From Magnetococcales bacterium (GTDB lineage Bacteria > Pseudomonadota > Magnetococcia > Magnetococcales > UBA8363), in the NCBI GenBank assembly GCA_015232865.1, contig JADFYU010000058.1:1-15264 (forward strand): a stretch of DNA of 15,264 nt, in the 5' to 3' direction. The stretch's first letter is position 1, and every line of letters begins with the position of its first letter. A program made the translations under genes and the position numbers. The notes under the pieces are model-generated. The model did not search any database. It was given only the letters and a program-made list of their open reading frames with translations, and was not told where the DNA came from. Below are positions 6,076 to 14,297 of this stretch, one piece after another.

Positions 6076-7389
6076 TCAGGAGGTCAGACCCAAGGCCAAA
6101 ATGGTTATATCATCCGCCATCGGGGCTTCGCCCGTAAACTCGAAGACCTCTTTGAAAATCTCTTCCACCAACTCTTTGGAACTGGAACCAACTTTTTTTG
6201 CAATCGAATCATGCAATCGCTGCTCTGAAAACATCTCCACTTTATCATTGGTCGCTTCGGTAACACCGTCCGTGAAGAGAAAAAACTGCTCTCCTTCACT
6301 CAGTTTTATTTGGCTGTTTGTATATGTCGAGTCGGTGATGACCCCGGCTACATTGCCCTCCGGTAGCGATAAGAAATCGCACGCACCCTCTTTACCGAGA
6401 AGGAGCGGTTGGTTATGGCCGGCGTTGGAAAAAATAATGGTTTGCGTTGACAGGTCGAAAATTCCGCAAATCAGGGTGACAAACAAAAATCGGTCGTTAT
6501 TTTCCCGTAATCGGTTGTTGACCTCAAACAGGACGGCGGCCGGGTCCATTCCCGAACCGACGCTGGAACGAAACAGGGTCATGGTTCGAACCATGAAGAG
6601 AGCCGCTGGTATTCCTTTGCCGGAGACATCCCCCAACATAAAAAAGAACCGGTCCGGCCCCAGAGGAAAAAAATCGTAGAGATCGCCTCCAATCTCTCTG
6701 GCCGGTGTCATCCGGGCAAAGATATCCAGTTCAGGATGGTTCGGCAGGGGAGAGAGGTTGCGCGGAAGCATGCTCATCTGGATTTGGCTGGCGATCTCCA
6801 GATCTTTTTCCACCATCTTGAACCGCAGCTCCCACTGCATCTTTTCCAGGATAGCGTCATTGTTGGCCCTGGCTCTTTCTGTTTGCAACTGAAGCAGATT
6901 GCGAGCGATCAAAGGCAGGGTCATCAAGTTGTTCCAAAAACTGTCCTCATCGATTTCCAGAAGACGACAACCCGGAGCGGCGACGACATGGGCGGAAGTT
7001 GGCTGGTGATCAATGATCGACATTTCGCCGACACATTGTCCGGTCGGTACAAGAAAGTTTGTTGCCGAATCGGCATCTCCCAGGAGGATCTGGACCTCTC
7101 CGCTCAAAACAAGATAGAGCTTGTTGTTGACCTCTCCTTTGCGCAATAATACGGTTCGTTCGGAAAAAGTAAGAATGGGACAGTTTTTCAGGGTTCTGAG
7201 AATCTGTTTCTCTTTGACGTGCCGGAACAGATCCAGATGTTGGTTCAGATTTCTGTTGCGTCGGTTGCTGAGTCGTCTCTCCTCTTGGTCGATTGTCACA
7301 CCATTGGCACGAGTTAAAGGAAAGATCGGTGTTTTTTTGCTGGCACGTCGATCCTTGTTTCGATTTTTATGAAATTTTTCAATGCTCAT
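6076..7389 (-). CDS. CNB-domain PP2C/SpoIIE-type Ser/Thr phosphatase (RsbU-like)
   Basis: 437 residues, soluble. A very basic N-terminus (1-50) of unknown role precedes a CNB fold (about 68-165; GEM at 121-123, with Thr131 where the cNMP-phosphate Arg usually is). A helical linker (166-205) ends in the family block EIASQIQMSMLP. The PP2C-type catalytic domain covers about 215-437, with all expected motifs: GGDLYD (Asp236), GDVSGKGIPAALFM (Asp254), SNAGHNQP (321-328), FTDGVTEA (Asp374) and ADDITILAL (Asp426/Asp427). It should be an active metal-dependent phosphoprotein phosphatase of the kind that acts on anti-sigma-factor antagonists or other phospho-Ser/Thr proteins. No such partner is in the window. 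The start lacks an obvious Shine-Dalgarno. It is the first gene of a probable leftward operon with the diguanylate cyclase. Confidence 0.93.
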   Translation of the reverse strand: MSIEKFHKNRNKDRRASKKTPIFPLTRANGVTIDQEERRLSNRRNRNLNQHLDLFRHVKEKQILRTLKNCPILTFSERTVLLRKGEVNNKLYLVLSGEVQILLGDADSATNFLVPTGQCVGEMSIIDHQPTSAHVVAAPGCRLLEIDEDSFWNNLMTLPLIARNLLQLQTERARANNDAILEKMQWELRFKMVEKDLEIASQIQMSMLPRNLSPLPNHPELDIFARMTPAREIGGDLYDFFPLGPDRFFFMLGDVSGKGIPAALFMVRTMTLFRSSVGSGMDPAAVLFEVNNRLRENNDRFLFVTLICGIFDLSTQTIIFSNAGHNQPLLLGKEGACDFLSLPEGNVAGVITDSTYTNSQIKLSEGEQFFLFTDGVTEATNDKVEMFSEQRLHDSIAKKVGSSSKELVEEIFKEVFEFTGEAPMADDITILALGLTS

Positions 7390-7614
7390 TTAATGTTTGA
7401 TCGATTCTATATTTTGGCGAAAGTACGAAAACGGAAATAAATAGAGAAAACGGACTATATTTTTAAAACTGAGTCTCCATACTACGCAACCCTTGACGTG
7501 GTGGTTGTTTCTCATTTTTGCCACTATCCCACATCCAGACAAACAATTCTAAATTTTTTTATCCTTAATTCTGCCACTGGCCGTGTGCAAATGGTCCAAC
7601 ATATTTAAAAAAAC

Positions 7615-7640
7615 CAGTTGTCGGTTGGCACCGTCAACTG
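7615..7640. promoter_or_regulatory. 26-bp dyad, candidate activator site upstream of glnN
   Basis: Arms CAGTTGTCGGT and ACCGTCAACTG are reverse complements with a single T-T mismatch, around a TGGC centre. Its centre is about 150 bp upstream of the start point predicted from the sigma-54 promoter, a usual distance for an NtrC-class activator site. There is no T-run after it, so it is not a terminator. Which protein binds is unknown. Confidence 0.45.
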
Positions 7641-7752
7641 TCGTTTTCGAGTTGAAATTTTACATTAAGAAAATGGGGTATTCAGTTACGCCTGACAAAA
7701 CAAGAGTATGGCCTCCTTATCCTGTTTCCGACGCTCTGTAGCGGGGGCAAAG

Positions 7753-7767
7753 TGGCGTGGATATTGC
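7753..7767 (+). promoter_or_regulatory. Sigma-54 (-24/-12) promoter for glutamine synthetase
   Basis: TGGCGTGGATATTGC fits the consensus TGGCACG-N4-TTGC at the key bases: GG at 7754-7755 and GC at 7766-7767 with exactly 10 bp between, plus TT before the GC. Transcription would start near 7778, leaving a leader of about 80 nt. Sigma-54 control is common for nitrogen assimilation genes, and an NtrC-type activator is encoded nearby. Confidence 0.6.
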
Positions 7768-7859
7768 CGAATGGATTAGGTATGCTTTGGGTCAACATTG
7801 GTCCAAGAAGCGTTTGAAGTAGCGTATAAACCATTAATTTTTAAGCAGAGGATGACCAC

Positions 7860-10034
7860 ATGAGAGGAAATCAGTCACGCGTACAAGCTATTAGCCATAT
7901 CACCAATCGTGCCCAAAAAAAGTGCAGTCTTACCGAGCCGTTGAGTAAAATTTGGGCATGTGATGTGTTTAATTTAACCACAATGGAAGATTCCCTGTCT
8001 AAAAACGCATTCAAAGCCATTAAAAAAACCGTTCGAACGGGAGCCCCCCTGGATCCGGCAACGGCGGATGTCGTTGCCGCAGCCATGAAATCTTGGGCCA
8101 TGGCCAAAGGGGCTAAATATTTTTCCCATATTTTCTTTCCCATGACCAATATCACGGCAGAAAAGCATGACGGCTTTATCGTCACCAACTCCGAAGGCAA
8201 TGCCATTACCGAATTTACCGGAAGTTTGTTGATCAAAGGTGAGCCAGACGGTTCGTCTTTTCCAAACGGCAGCTTGCGCATGACTAATGCCGCTCGTGGT
8301 TATACGGCATGGGACCCGACCAGCCCGGCCTATATCATGCACACGGATAATGGCTCCACACTGATGATTCCCAGTGTGTTCATGTCGTGGACCGGAGAAT
8401 CCTTGGATAAAAAAATTCCTCTTCTGCGCTCCAATGCCGCCATGGATAAAGCAGCCAGGAAGGTTCTCGCCTTGTTGGGGGAAACGGATATTGCTCCCTT
8501 GAGTTCCAGTTGTGGTGCGGAGCAGGAATATTTTCTGATCGATGAAAATTTTGCCAATTCTCGTCCTGATCTGCTCCTCGCTGGTCGAACCCTGTTTGGT
8601 GTTCCTTCTGCCAAAGGTCAGCAGTTTGATGACCACTATTTCGGAGCGATTCCCGCCCGTGTCCAGGTTTTTATGCAAGACCTTGAAGATAAGCTCTATC
8701 GTCTGGGAATTCCGGCTAAAACCCGTCACAACGAAGTGGCTCCCGGACAGTTTGAGATTGCCCCCTATTTTGAATCCGCCAACGTAGCCGCCGATCATCA
8801 GCAACTGCTGATGACCTTGTTGAAAAGCACCGCCAAAGCTCATGGCTTTGTCTGTCTGCTCCACGAGAAGCCCTTTGCCGGCATCAACGGTTCCGGTAAA
8901 CACGTAAACTGGTCCATCGGCAACGCCACTCAAGGCAACCTTCTGGACCCCGGCAGCACACCCCACGAAAATTTGAACTTCCTGATCTTTTGCGGCGCCG
9001 TCATTCGGGGCGTTCATCTGTACGGACCCATGTTGCGTGCTGCCATCGCTTCGGCGGCCAACGATCATCGTTTGGGTGCCAATGAAGCCCCGCCGGCCAT
9101 TCTGTCGGTCTATCTGGGTGAACAGCTTGAGAGCGTTTTTCATGATATCAAGGGCGGTGTTCTATTGGAAAAAGCCAAAAGCGGCGTGATGGATCTGGGA
9201 CTTTCTCAAATTCTACAATTCAAACGCGATCCAGGTGATCGTAACCGGACCTCTCCGTTTGCCTTTACCGGCAACCGTTTTGAGTTCCGGGCGGTGGGTT
9301 CTTCCCAATCCGTTTCCGGCCCATTGGTGGCCATGAACACCATGTTGGCTGACTCCTTGGGTTGGATTGCCGAGAAGCTCGAAGCGATCCTGGCCAAAGG
9401 TACGGACAAGACGGCCGCCGTCATTTTGGTCCTCAAGGAGTTGATGGAGTTGCATGGCAACGTCATCTTCGGTGGGGATGGTTATTCATCGGAATGGCAT
9501 CGTGCTGCGGTGGAAGATCGGGGACTGAAAAATATACCGACCACTGCGGATGCCCTCCCGGCCTTCAAAGATCAATCCGTGATCAATCTGTTTTCCAAAA
9601 CCGGCGTTCTGACCCCTGTAGAACTGGCCAGCCGTTTTGAGGTCTATGCGGAACAGTATATCCAATCCATTGAGGTCGAAGCTAAGTTGGTCGTCGATAT
9701 GGCAACGACAAAAATCTATCCGGCCGCAATCAAACATATCTCTTCACTCAGTCAAGCTTCAGCCAGCCTTTCCGGCTTGGGAGTCAAACTGGAAAATTCC
9801 GGTATTGGTCAGGCCGTGTCAGAAGCCAATGCCATGATGCTCAAGGTTCAGGAGTTGAGTACGGCCATTGGCGGGCATGACTTTGACTCCATCGAGGCAC
9901 ACATGAGTTTCTCCGCTCAGACCGTCTGTCCCTTGATGCTGGAGATTCGGAGTCACGCCGATGCCCTGGAAAAATTGGTTCCAGATGATTTATGGCCGCT
10001 TCCCAAGTATTGGGAAATGCTTTTTATCAAATAG
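7860..10034 (+). CDS. glnN: Glutamine synthetase type III
   Basis: 724 residues, the length expected for the large GSIII class (about 700-730) rather than GSI (about 450-470). It makes glutamine from glutamate, ammonia and ATP in the cytoplasm. Visible motifs: the GSIII N-terminal block FPMTNITAEKHDGF; the metal-binding CGAEQEYFLID (Glu221, Glu223); RHNEVAPGQFEIAP (289-302); GINGSGKHVNWS (His348 in the ATP/metal loop); and RAAIASAANDHRLGANEAPPA. The C-terminal part (about 600-724) is the helical GSIII extension. The GSI adenylylation loop is not evident, so control is probably transcriptional or by feedback. ATG is preceded by GAGGA at good spacing. A sigma-54-type promoter and a dyad lie upstream and a strong terminator downstream, so it is likely monocistronic. 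Confidence 0.97.
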   Translation: MRGNQSRVQAISHITNRAQKKCSLTEPLSKIWACDVFNLTTMEDSLSKNAFKAIKKTVRTGAPLDPATADVVAAAMKSWAMAKGAKYFSHIFFPMTNITAEKHDGFIVTNSEGNAITEFTGSLLIKGEPDGSSFPNGSLRMTNAARGYTAWDPTSPAYIMHTDNGSTLMIPSVFMSWTGESLDKKIPLLRSNAAMDKAARKVLALLGETDIAPLSSSCGAEQEYFLIDENFANSRPDLLLAGRTLFGVPSAKGQQFDDHYFGAIPARVQVFMQDLEDKLYRLGIPAKTRHNEVAPGQFEIAPYFESANVAADHQQLLMTLLKSTAKAHGFVCLLHEKPFAGINGSGKHVNWSIGNATQGNLLDPGSTPHENLNFLIFCGAVIRGVHLYGPMLRAAIASAANDHRLGANEAPPAILSVYLGEQLESVFHDIKGGVLLEKAKSGVMDLGLSQILQFKRDPGDRNRTSPFAFTGNRFEFRAVGSSQSVSGPLVAMNTMLADSLGWIAEKLEAILAKGTDKTAAVILVLKELMELHGNVIFGGDGYSSEWHRAAVEDRGLKNIPTTADALPAFKDQSVINLFSKTGVLTPVELASRFEVYAEQYIQSIEVEAKLVVDMATTKIYPAAIKHISSLSQASASLSGLGVKLENSGIGQAVSEANAMMLKVQELSTAIGGHDFDSIEAHMSFSAQTVCPLMLEIRSHADALEKLVPDDLWPLPKYWEMLFIK

Positions 10035-10048
10035 TTGAATCTGTACCG

Positions 10049-10087
10049 AACACAAAAAAACCCGGCATTGCCGGGTTTTTTTGTGTT
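10049..10087 (+). terminator. Bidirectional intrinsic terminator after glnN
   Basis: A perfect inverted repeat with 18-bp arms and an ATT loop. The GC core is CCCGGC/GCCGGG, flanked by seven A on the left and seven T on the right, so it can terminate in either direction. It begins 15 bp after the glnN stop and separates it from the two-component genes. Confidence 0.93.
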
Positions 10088-10257
10088 GTAAGCGCGGTTT
10101 TTACCCCAGAGCATGATATTGTCGAGCCGCGCGTACACTAAAATCAGCGATCACTGGGAATGCGAGCTAAAGATTGTTACAATTTGGTTACGGGTTTGGA
10201 AATTTCCACTCCATTGCCGTATCAAACGGTGTGCAAACATTCTTGGATAGAGATTTT

Positions 10258-10263
10258 AGGAAG
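10258..10263 (+). promoter_or_regulatory. Ribosome binding site choosing the 10270 kinase start
   Basis: AGGAAG, 6 nt before ATG 10270. The frame stays open to a TTG at 10174, but that lacks a ribosome site and would place 32 polar residues before the first membrane helix. Confidence 0.65.
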
Positions 10264-10269
10264 CGGTCT

Positions 10270-12837
10270 ATGCTCCATTTTAACAATAATAAGGGTTTTT
10301 TCTCATTACATCTCTCTGCCCTCCTTGTCGCCGCCATCGGTATTTTTTTCTCGATCCTGGCTTTTATGGTTGTTGACCGTCAAATCAAGGAAAAACAACA
10401 AGCCGAATTTGAATGGGTGGCGCACAATAGAAATGGCGCACTCAAGGGGGGTATCGAAAAAACAGTAGAGGCTGTCACAGTTTTACGGGATTTTTTCCGT
10501 GCCTCGAAAGAGGTTACCCCTGACGTGTTTCAGCTTTTTGCACAATCTCTTCGGGAACGCTACCAAGGTATTCAGGCTTTGATGTGGGTATCTGCCCCTC
10601 ATTCCGCTACGAGCGGCCGTGATCTTCCGACTCATTTTATGGAGCCAATGAACGGGAATGAAGAGTTGCTGCGGTTGGACATGGCTTCTTCAACTTACCG
10701 TGAGCTGTTTGACAAAGCCCGTGAAACGGGAGAGATGGTGTTAAGCCACCGTTTGCCACTTGGTAATAAGAGCGAAAAATTTGGTTTTTTGGCCATCTCT
10801 CCCATTGTCAGCCACGCCAGCCAATCACTGCAAGATCACCCTGAACAGGGCCAGAACGAAAATGACTACTCGACAAGTTTTGCTGTTGGCTTTTTTCGCA
10901 TTGGAGATGTTGCCAACTCCTCGATCTCGCTGTTGGAACCAAGAGGGGTTGCCTTTGTTATCATGGATGAGACCGTTTCTGGACCGGAACAATTCCTTGA
11001 TTTTTATGCCAGTCGTTTAAGCCCCACCATTAATCTTGGCCCAAACCAATGGCGCGATTGGTTGGATACCACCCCATTTCATTCAAAAAACACATTTAAG
11101 GTAGCCAACCGGACCTGGTCCATCATCTGTGCGCCCACTCCAAACTATCGCAGTGCTGAGGGGTTTACCCAAGGCTCATGGGGTGTTCTGATTGCCGGGC
11201 TGTTTGCGACGATGATTCTGGCCCTGTATCTCTACCACACAAAAATAGAAATTAAAAAACGCACGATCATTACCAATCAGTTGCGCGAAAGAGAAGAGTT
11301 GCTGAGTCAGATGACGGAGACCATTCAGGAGATTTTCTGGGTCCAGGCTCCTCCCGATGGTCGCTTTTTGTATATAAGCCCGGCCTACGAAAAAATTACC
11401 GGACTTTCCCGTGCAGAGTTGATCGATAAACCCCTTGCATTCATGGAGGCCATCCACCCGGAAGATAAAAGCAGAGTCATCCAGACCCTCAAGCATATCT
11501 GGCAAAAGCAACTTGAAATGGTTTGTCGGATTGTTCGTCCCAATGGAACAATAAAATGGTTGCGCTGGAAAACATTTCCCATTTTTGATGACAAGGGCAA
11601 CATCTATCGCACAGTGGGAATCAGCGAAGATATTACCGAAATAATGCGGGCTGAAGAGGCTCTGCGAGAATCAGAAAAAAAATTGCGTGCACTCTTCTAC
11701 CAATCTCCGGATATTATTAGAACCGTCGATCAAGAGGGAACGATTCTGCTCATGAATCGCGGCCGGAAGTCTGCAAAAGATGACCTGGATGATTCATCTT
11801 TGTTGTTCCCGCCAAAATTTCAACAATGGTACCGGGATCACCTGGATATGGTATTCAAAAGTGGCGAGGCCACCCGTTTTGAATACTCGACGTTGGATGG
11901 TATTTGTTGGAGCGCGCGAATTGTTCCCATGCGGCGGGACGATAAGGTTGTTGCGGCCATGTTGATCTCTACCGATGTGACGGAAAACAGAATCCTGCAA
12001 AGCCAGGCGATCCAGAACGCCCGCCTGGCTTCCATCGGAATGCTGGCCTCTGGTGTTGCTCATGAAATCAACAACCCGAACAACGCCATCTATTATAACG
12101 CCTCTCTCGCCCAAAAGGTGTGGCAGGACGCGCTACCGGTCCTGGATGAATACTGGGAGGAGAATGGTGATTTTCTCATCGGTAATCTACCCTATTCCGA
12201 AATGCGGCTAAAAACCGGGGAGATGCTGGGTTGGATCGTCGATAACTCAAACCGGATAAAAGAGATTGTCTCCAACCTGAAATATATGTCACGCCGCGAT
12301 AAAGGTGGCCAGGATAAAGAGGTCAATTTATTGGATGTAATCAAAGGGACGTTATTGGTGCTCAATAACAAGATTCAACAATATACCGACCATTTCACTT
12401 TTGAACTTCCTGAAACACTTCCTCTGATTCAAGGTAATTTTCAGCAGTTGGAGCAGGTTCTGATCAACCTGGTGTTTAATGCCCTCTTGTCTCTTCCCGA
12501 CAGAAAATCGCGCATCAAGGTTTCCGCTTGCTTTGAGAAAAAAGGCAAAGGGTTTGTTTCCATTATGGTGGAGGATGAAGGGACCGGTATTGAGTTGGAA
12601 AATATGGAGAAAATTACCGAGCCTTTTTTTACTACCCGTTCGGAAGAGGGCGGAACCGGGTTGGGTTTGTCCATCTCCTATGATATCATCCGCAGCCACC
12701 AAGGGAGCATGCAGTTTAAATCCAAGGTTGGTCAAGGCACCACAGTGACGATCCGCCTGCCGTTAACAAGAGAACCGTTAAGTGAAGATAAAAACCAGAC
12801 AAGACCAACTTCATCTACCAGTTATCCTTGTCGATGA
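10270..12837 (+). CDS. CHASE-PAS-PAS membrane sensor histidine kinase
   Basis: 855 residues. A first membrane helix (about 11-35) and a second (about 304-323) enclose a periplasmic CHASE-type ligand-sensing region (about 40-303). Two PAS domains follow: about 344-458 with PAC end (RTVGISEDITEIMRAEEAL), and about 467-585 (ending LISTDVTENR). The kinase core has the H box GVAHEINNPNNAI with phosphoacceptor His598, an unusually long stretch between the H box and ATPase domain, the N box QLEQVLINLVFNALLSL, the G1 box VEDEGTGIE, and FFTTR then GGTGLGLSI. It should autophosphorylate and pass phosphate to the regulator encoded next, whose start lies 56 bp inside this gene. The signal is unknown. CHASE domains of this class often bind small extracellular molecules. 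A role in nitrogen control is suggested only by proximity to glnN. Confidence 0.93.
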   Translation: MLHFNNNKGFFSLHLSALLVAAIGIFFSILAFMVVDRQIKEKQQAEFEWVAHNRNGALKGGIEKTVEAVTVLRDFFRASKEVTPDVFQLFAQSLRERYQGIQALMWVSAPHSATSGRDLPTHFMEPMNGNEELLRLDMASSTYRELFDKARETGEMVLSHRLPLGNKSEKFGFLAISPIVSHASQSLQDHPEQGQNENDYSTSFAVGFFRIGDVANSSISLLEPRGVAFVIMDETVSGPEQFLDFYASRLSPTINLGPNQWRDWLDTTPFHSKNTFKVANRTWSIICAPTPNYRSAEGFTQGSWGVLIAGLFATMILALYLYHTKIEIKKRTIITNQLREREELLSQMTETIQEIFWVQAPPDGRFLYISPAYEKITGLSRAELIDKPLAFMEAIHPEDKSRVIQTLKHIWQKQLEMVCRIVRPNGTIKWLRWKTFPIFDDKGNIYRTVGISEDITEIMRAEEALRESEKKLRALFYQSPDIIRTVDQEGTILLMNRGRKSAKDDLDDSSLLFPPKFQQWYRDHLDMVFKSGEATRFEYSTLDGICWSARIVPMRRDDKVVAAMLISTDVTENRILQSQAIQNARLASIGMLASGVAHEINNPNNAIYYNASLAQKVWQDALPVLDEYWEENGDFLIGNLPYSEMRLKTGEMLGWIVDNSNRIKEIVSNLKYMSRRDKGGQDKEVNLLDVIKGTLLVLNNKIQQYTDHFTFELPETLPLIQGNFQQLEQVLINLVFNALLSLPDRKSRIKVSACFEKKGKGFVSIMVEDEGTGIELENMEKITEPFFTTRSEEGGTGLGLSISYDIIRSHQGSMQFKSKVGQGTTVTIRLPLTREPLSEDKNQTRPTSSTSYPCR

Positions 12838-14224
12838 TGAAGAGCATATTCTGCAAAGCTTTGCTCTGTATCTTCGCAGCTCCGGGATAAAGCAGGTTGT
12901 CACCTTCCAGGATGGGCGGGAGTTGTTACCTTATTTGAAAAAAAACGATGCAGCGGTCGTATTGCTGGATCTTTTCATGCCGCACATTTCCGGCATTCAA
13001 CTGCTTCCGCAAATTAAGGCCAACCATCCGGAGCTTCCGGTTATCGTCGTCACGGCCTCACAGGAAATTGATACCGCCGTCAACTGCATGCGTGACGGTG
13101 CCTTTGATTATATGGTCAAACCCGTGGAAAAAAGCCGATTGGTTTCCGCTGTCAAACGAGCTGCGGAGATGACTCGTTTGCGTCGTGAGGTCGGGTCACT
13201 CAAAGAGTATCTGCTCAACGATAATCTTCATCACTCTGAATTTTTTTCGTCCATCATCACCAGAAATAAACGGATGCGAGCCATATTCCAATACATGGAG
13301 GCGATTGCCGGCTCTGTAGAACCTCTCCTGATAACCGGTGATACCGGAGTAGGCAAGGGAATGCTGGCCGAGGCGATGCACCGGCTGGATAATCCGGGCG
13401 GTGAATTGGTTTCCCTCAATGTGGCCGGACTCGATGACAACATGTTTTCCGATACCTTGTTTGGCCATAAACGAGGAGCCTTTTCAGGAGCAGACACAGC
13501 CCGAGAAGGGTTGATTGCCAAGGCGAATGGTGGAACCCTGTTTTTGGATGAAATTGGTGATTTAACCATGACTTCCCAGGTCAAGCTGTTGACCCTGCTT
13601 CAAGATCATAGCTATTATCCTCTTGGCTCGGATATGTCCAAAACCAGCGATGCCCGTGTTATTGCTGCCACCAACCGAAACCTGCACCAAAAGATGAAAC
13701 AGGGAACCTTTCGTCAGGATCTTTATTACCGTCTCTCCAGCCATACCATTACCATTCCCTCTTTGAGTGAACGGACGGAGGACATTCCCTTATTGGTCGG
13801 CCATTTTATGGAAGAGGCCTCTCATTCCCTCAAAAAGCTCACCCCTTCTCCTCCTCCCGAACTGTTTACTCTGCTCTCGTTATACCCTTTTCCGGGAAAT
13901 GTCCGAGAGTTGCGGGCCATGATTTTTGATGCCATGGCTCAACACCATTCCGGGATGACCATCTCCATGGAACATTTCAAGACATATATCCAGATCAATC
14001 GGCAAACCGAAGATGCTGACCTCCATTCCAATCCGCAACAAAAACAATCCCACGCTGCCCTCACCATCACCGGTCCATTTCCAACCTTAAAAGAGGCGGA
14101 TACCATTTTGATTGACGAAGCCATGCTTCGAGCCAAAAACAATCAAGGAATCGCCGCCACCTTACTCGGAATCACCCGCCAATCTCTAAACCGTCGATTG
14201 ACCAATCGGCGCAAAGAGGAATAA
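12782..14224 (+). CDS. NtrC-family sigma-54-dependent response regulator
   Basis: 480 residues with GTG start, overlapping the kinase gene by 56 bp. Receiver domain 13-125 has acidic pocket Asp18/Asp19, phosphoacceptor Asp63 (LLDLFMP), Thr91 and Lys113. The AAA+ domain (about 156-390) has Walker A GDTGVGKG (186-193), Walker B LFLDEIGDL (Asp256-Glu257), and the arginine-finger region FRQDLYYRLS. The sigma-54 contact loop reads GAFSGA (232-237) instead of GAFTGA, a conservative Thr to Ser change. The C-terminal Fis-type helix-turn-helix (about 440-478) includes GIAATLLGITRQSLNRRL. It should be phosphorylated by the adjacent kinase and activate sigma-54 promoters. The only good sigma-54 promoter seen here precedes glnN, so glnN is a candidate target (inference). 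Confidence 0.94.
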   Translation: MKIKTRQDQLHLPVILVDDEEHILQSFALYLRSSGIKQVVTFQDGRELLPYLKKNDAAVVLLDLFMPHISGIQLLPQIKANHPELPVIVVTASQEIDTAVNCMRDGAFDYMVKPVEKSRLVSAVKRAAEMTRLRREVGSLKEYLLNDNLHHSEFFSSIITRNKRMRAIFQYMEAIAGSVEPLLITGDTGVGKGMLAEAMHRLDNPGGELVSLNVAGLDDNMFSDTLFGHKRGAFSGADTAREGLIAKANGGTLFLDEIGDLTMTSQVKLLTLLQDHSYYPLGSDMSKTSDARVIAATNRNLHQKMKQGTFRQDLYYRLSSHTITIPSLSERTEDIPLLVGHFMEEASHSLKKLTPSPPPELFTLLSLYPFPGNVRELRAMIFDAMAQHHSGMTISMEHFKTYIQINRQTEDADLHSNPQQKQSHAALTITGPFPTLKEADTILIDEAMLRAKNNQGIAATLLGITRQSLNRRLTNRRKEE

Positions 14225-14240
14225 GAACAAGCTCAATTGA

Positions 14241-14262
14241 GGGTGCAGCAATTGCTGCACCC
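14241..14262. repeat. Perfect 22-bp palindrome downstream of the response regulator
   Basis: GGGTGCAGCAA followed by its exact reverse complement. It begins 16 bp after the regulator stop. As RNA it would form a GC-rich stem that could end or stabilise the transcript, but the following bases (TTGCAAAAGG) are not a T-run, so a classic terminator is uncertain. It may be an operator. Confidence 0.6.
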
Positions 14263-14276
14263 TTGCAAAAGGCTGC

Positions 14277-14297
14277 ATACAGACTAATCGTCTGTAT
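14277..14297 (+). terminator. Possible second hairpin after the response regulator
   Basis: ATACAGAC, loop TAATC, GTCTGTAT: a perfect 8-bp stem followed by TTTAAAATACTATTATATATTTT-like AT-rich DNA. It is weak in GC, so terminator activity is tentative. With the 14241-14262 palindrome it may form a tandem end structure. Confidence 0.35.

Larger units (their letters stand above)
7390..7859. other. Intergenic region between phosphatase and glutamine synthetase
   Basis: 470 bp between divergent genes. The right half holds a sigma-54-type promoter (7753-7767) and an upstream 26-bp dyad (7615-7640), entered separately. The left part (7390-7560) is AT-rich and must contain the leftward phosphatase promoter, but no convincing -35/-10 pair stands out. 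No small ORF with a ribosome site was seen. Confidence 0.6.

Noticed and set aside
7974..9143. Leftward 389-aa ORF inside glnN
   Set aside because: Long, but fully antisense to conserved glutamine synthetase motifs, with no recognisable domain.
10174..10269. TTG-started extension of the histidine kinase
   Set aside because: There is no ribosome site, while AGGAAG precedes ATG 10270 just before the first membrane helix.
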